From Collybiopsis luxurians FD-317 M1 (lineage: Eukaryota > Basidiomycota > Agaricomycetes > Agaricales > Omphalotaceae), in the NCBI GenBank assembly GCA_000827265.1, contig KN834767.1:343329-407328 (forward strand): a DNA stretch of 64,000 nt, in the 5' to 3' direction. Of the stretch, positions 60,509 through 64,000 are shown piece after piece. Position 1 is the stretch's first letter. Each line of letters opens with the position of its first letter. Under the pieces are notes generated by a model, which was not told the DNA's origin, searched no databases, and worked only from the letters and a program-made list of their open reading frames with translations. Both the position numbers and the translations under genes were made by a program.

Positions 60509-62768
60509 TCAAAAAGAACTGTTGGGGCTGTCCGGATACATTTTGCTATACCGCTCCGCGAGGGCCATCGAGCCAGTCCGTTCAACACTGGCCAGTAAAA
60601 GAGGTCGTAAACGTGCCTTGGGGGACGGTAAAGGGTCGGCCGACGATACTGACGCTGGAAAACTTGGCTTGACAGCACTCAGCATCGGTTGATTACGCGT
60701 CCCAGTAGGCATGGATCCGTCGGGGTATTGTCTCGCTAGCCATCCGGTGATATCCAACTCCCCTGACAATGAGGACACTGTCGAGGATCCAGACATACGT
60801 GTTCGCTCATCGTAGCGGGCGGGAGAAGGTAAAGGGATATTCCTAGGTGAAAGAGACGGCTGGGCCGGGGAGGGTCGTAAGAGGGGGGAGTTGAAAGAGG
60901 ACGTTGTTCGTGCCGGAGGGTCAATAAGCAGCCGGGAAGGTGTGGGAGTGCGACGAGGAGGAACCGGAAGGCTAGTCACAGAGCTTTCGGATTGCTGTCG
61001 AGTGTGGTCCGTTTCTTGAACTCGTACGGGAGGACGAATCGAGACCATACTGCCAGGAGTTTCGACAACGATGCTTCGGTTGAGTATTGATACCGGGGAA
61101 ATCTGCCGTTGCATATCGAGAGAGGCCGCACGATGAAACGAACCTTGCGCACTTGCAGCACGTTCGGGGTATGACACTGTGGTACTAGACTGGAAAGACG
61201 AAACCGAGGTATTGGGGGTACTCAGGTCGCGGTATTCTTTGATCATCGCATCAGTTATGTTTACTTTTAACGGAGTCCTCGACCCGGATGTGAGCCGCTT
61301 AAACGTTTCTGTGGTACCGAAACTTTCCAGATCACTTCCAGATCCACTGCTGGTTGACCGAGTCTGGAACGCAGGTCCAAGAATCCGGAATGTATTGAAC
61401 AAAAGAAGAGCATCAATCACACCTATTGCCGGTAAGTGATCGGGACAACGGGGGATGGAAACGTACAGACCTAACGCGAACCAGCAGACGAAAGCAAACA
61501 CCACAGCTTGGAAAGGAATGATGTAACCTCCAAGGGACAGCAATCGCGTTACTGAGTACGGGACGAGAAACAGGATGTAAGCTAAAAAAAAAGCACAGGT
61601 TAGAAACAAACGTCTCGTTGACTTTGAGTGACTGCAGGCTGACCAGCAGGGTACCTGAAATTTAGCGCGTGTCATTTTTATTGTTTAGCGGAGGAACGAT
61701 CGAGCTCACCACAGCATACTTCGAGCAATACTGGCCACAAACCGCTGATACGCAGAGTTGGATTGATCTTTCCAGCGTTCTTCAGGGTTCAGCGTGATTC
61801 TCAGTCCTCCTTTAATGACAATCATCCCCCGCAGCACAAGAAAAATGAGAGTGTACAGTATAGCCGACAGCACAGCGGCAACAAAGATCTACAATACATT
61901 TCAGCTGCAACATCAAAACGAGAATGGAGCACAACGTTACCGGAAGAAGATGGAAAAAGAATAAATGTTGCGGAAGGCTTGCTCGGACACCGCATGCCAA
62001 CCCCGAAGGGCCATAGACAGGGCCCATCTTCGAAATAAGGGGAAGGAGAGCTAATAAGAATATTTGAGCCTTGCGTCAACACAAAAGGTCCGGAGTGCAG
62101 GCTCACCAATGACTAGAGAAACGGTCCAACCAACAAGAATTGTGGGGCCGTAGACATAAATCGACTGTCGTTTGCGAAGGACCAAAGAATTGAAAGTATG
62201 AATAGCAATCGCCACAGTGAAGTACGCAGTCGAAACGTTCCCTAACTGCATAACGGTAGCTATACATCGTACATCAGACGCAATTTGACTGACCGGAAAG
62301 AGAACAAAAACAAACCCTGAGAAGTACAGATGGCATCTACGTTGAATTACCCGCTCAGTATCTATCCCAGAAGACGGAGGTTAGGCTGTGACGTACTGTC
62401 TGTAATACCGTGGTGGATCAAGAACGGTAGACCCATCAAACCGGCTATCCCATTAATCATGTTCGCGATAAGCAAGCAAGCAGCGTAATATCCAAGCTGG
62501 GTATTGAAAAAAGATTGGGCAACACTCTCTCCAAGAAGCCGGAGAACACCTAGCCACGATACACGTAGGAAAATGCAAAACAAAGCAAGAGTAGATAAAA
62601 TCGCAAAGGCGTTGACCACCTGCCAGTCACAGTCAACGAGTCGTGGTTACAAAGGTCTTGCGAAATACTTACAATTGCACCAGCCATCTCATTCGGCGGG
62701 ATAGGTATGAACGCCCCCACCGTAGTGTGCACTGCTGAATGCACTGATGATATTGTCTGATTCTCCAT
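60509..62768 (-). CDS. Seven-transmembrane GPCR
   Basis: From the ATG at 62768 a short N-terminus with N-Q-T joins across introns to seven hydrophobic helices: AFAILSTLALFCIFLRVSWL, YYAACLLIANMINGIAGLMG, NVSTAYFTVAIAIHTFNSLV, YGPTILVGWTVSLVI, a lumenal loop YGPSGLACGV, then LSAILYTLIFLVL, LAYILFLVPYSVTRL and VVFAFVCWFALG with GVIDALLLFNTFRI. A conserved-looking RGMIVIKGG loop lies between helices 5 and 6. The last exon (to the stop near 60509) is a long Ser/Thr/Pro-rich cytosolic tail, a likely phosphorylation target. The fold suits fungal cAMP-receptor/glucose-sensor-like receptors; the ligand is unknown. About ten exons and roughly 650 residues; some exon ends are not fixed. Confidence 0.75.
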
Positions 62769-63245
62769 TGTGGAACCTGAGGAATACGATTCGTTCTAAC
62801 AGACTGGTGCGGGGGTATTGAAAAATTGAACGCCAAAGGGTCGTCCAGCGCCGGTCGTCGAGAAAGAAACGAAAGGAACCGGTCCTGAGCGAAGGGAAAA
62901 GGTAAAGAGACCTGAAAGTACGAAGGAAAGGTTACAGGCCCGCATCATGTCTAGAACGCCCAGGGTTATTCCAAAATTTTGCCTGGGTATCAATGATTGC
63001 CGGAAAGGATACAAGCTTCTTGCTTAAACACCATCTTTGGAATAACAAATGATGGCGTATGTGACAACCAAAAGATTTGCAGGTTAACAACGATCTCAGA
63101 AGAGGCAACCAGCAATACAACTGTACGTCAAGACCACGTAAGTAATTCATACAAACTTAAAAGGATTTTGGGCTACAATGAATTGATAATGCAGTGCTCC
63201 AAGTTCTACGGAGAATGGAAGTGTTATGTGGAACGAATTATCCGG
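62769..63245. other. Intergenic, no gene seen
   Basis: Upstream of the receptor gene and downstream of the polymerase gene, both on the minus strand. Two short minus-strand frames here lack recognisable features. Confidence 0.45.
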
Positions 63246-64000
63246 TCATTTCCGACTGAAGAATTTTTCAATCCCCTCTGACTCATGACCTTTCTTTGGT
63301 TTCTTGGACGATGAAGGTTTTGCGTTGGTTTTTGAACTAGGTTTGACGCGCGTGCGATCTGCACCGTCAATTTTCACTTCTGGTTCCACTTCCCGCGCAA
63401 CTGATTGAGCAAAATGAAAATCATCATGCTCATTCTTCAAAGCCTCCAAAGCCTGTGCTCTATCCTCTGCATCTACGATTAACGAGAGCGTTTTGGGGGG
63501 CAAGGAAAATGTCTTGTGACATTGTGGACATGTGAAAGACGTAGGGCCTTGACCGGAAGGTGGACTGCACTGCCGTGGACGTGTTGGACTTTCTGGACGT
63601 GTCTGAGAAAAATCATGTTCTTCTTCCCTCAGCCGCTTGAGGCCGGATGGATTTGCGAAGAAGCTGTCAATACTTTGCTGATTATCGTCGGCAGCTTCAA
63701 TGCCCGTGAAGGCCAGCGCAATGTGATTAATCTTGATAGGACCGGTACCAGTTCCTACCAGCTCTCTCCAGAGCTTTTCCCCAGCGGCGGCGATGACGTC
63801 TATGGTGACCTCTTTGATGAATGGAAAGGGTGCCTGTTTGGATCGACTTGACCATCCATTGGCTGTATTAGATCCTAAGACGACAGTTAAGAGATAGTAT
63901 GGCATAAGTGAACACGTGAACAACTTGAGCCTCCGTGTATAGTAAGGGTCTTGGGCCACAAGCTCGGTCTCTCCTTGCGGGCGTCGTTGAGCCTTAATGC
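63246..64000 (-). CDS. RAD30: DNA polymerase eta, C-terminal part
   Basis: Y-family translesion polymerase (Rad30/POLH), which bypasses UV lesions. The gene runs off the right end, so only the C-terminal part is present. First visible are the little-finger residues LNDARKERPSLWPKT (to about 63950). An intron (near 63880-63925, GTGTTC...CTTAG) follows, then SRSKQAPFPFI and LWRELVGTGTGPIKINHIAL. A disordered linker follows, including IDSFFANPSGLKR, which resembles a PCNA-interacting motif. Then comes the ubiquitin-binding zinc finger (FTCPQCHKTFSL ... EHDDFHFA: two Cys, two His). The extreme end GIEKFFSRK is a second PIP-box-like motif, ending at 63246. Confidence 0.9.
   Translation of the reverse strand, partial: IKAQRRPQGETELVAQDPYYTRRLKLFTCSLMPYYLLTVVLGSNTANGWSSRSKQAPFPFIKEVTIDVIAAAGEKLWRELVGTGTGPIKINHIALAFTGIEAADDNQQSIDSFFANPSGLKRLREEEHDFSQTRPESPTRPRQCSPPSGQGPTSFTCPQCHKTFSLPPKTLSLIVDAEDRAQALEALKNEHDDFHFAQSVAREVEPEVKIDGADRTRVKPSSKTNAKPSSSKKPKKGHESEGIEKFFSRK

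Overview
The window is nuclear DNA of a mushroom-forming basidiomycete (Agaricomycetes). Genes are compact, with many GT-AG introns of about 50-70 bp and short intergenic gaps. TATA boxes precede the secreted-protein genes. Typical basidiomycete families are present: a fungal sesquiterpene synthase, a Crinkler/RHS-type NTPase, a double-PHD MYST acetyltransferase and a fungal 7TM receptor. One base (position 25) is ambiguous. I see no rRNA, tRNA, CRISPR or intact transposon. All gene models are my own joins of exons by reading frame and splice sites, so internal boundaries are approximate unless stated.

Left part (1-8.3 kb): an unrecognised exon cluster, an NFKBIL1-like protein, an EngB/YihA-type mitochondrial GTPase, a type-B carboxylesterase, and a VPS71/SWC6 (ZNHIT1) gene built from small exons.

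Accessory island (8.5-24.2 kb): four secreted arylsulfotransferase-like genes arranged as two tandem pairs, with a fifth degenerate fragment. Between the pairs lie a secreted Pro/Gly/His-rich protein, with four tandem repeats of about 35 residues bounded by Arg-Arg, and a broken copy of the upstream carboxylesterase gene. The island ends with a Crinkler/RHS-like P-loop protein.

Isoprenoid block (24.3-31.5 kb): an internally shortened SRP72, then a gene that runs without a stop from a complete cystathionine beta-lyase into a complete mevalonate kinase, which has no ATG of its own. Converging on it is an apparently intact sesquiterpene synthase. Precursor supply and terpene cyclisation are therefore adjacent.

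Housekeeping block (33.4-49 kb): RPB5 and SWD2/WDR82 share a 54-bp divergent promoter, followed by TRAP-alpha, a Myb/SANT-like protein, a MOZ-like MYST acetyltransferase and RAS1.

Duplication block (49.4-57.7 kb): a head-to-tail duplication of about 3.5 kb left two intact copies of a helical protein with a long central hydrophobic segment. The same event left an intact helical neighbour on the left, an intact CIA30 on the right, and a decayed CIA30::neighbour junction in the middle. The right end carries a lineage-specific membrane protein, a 7TM receptor and the C-terminal part of DNA polymerase eta.
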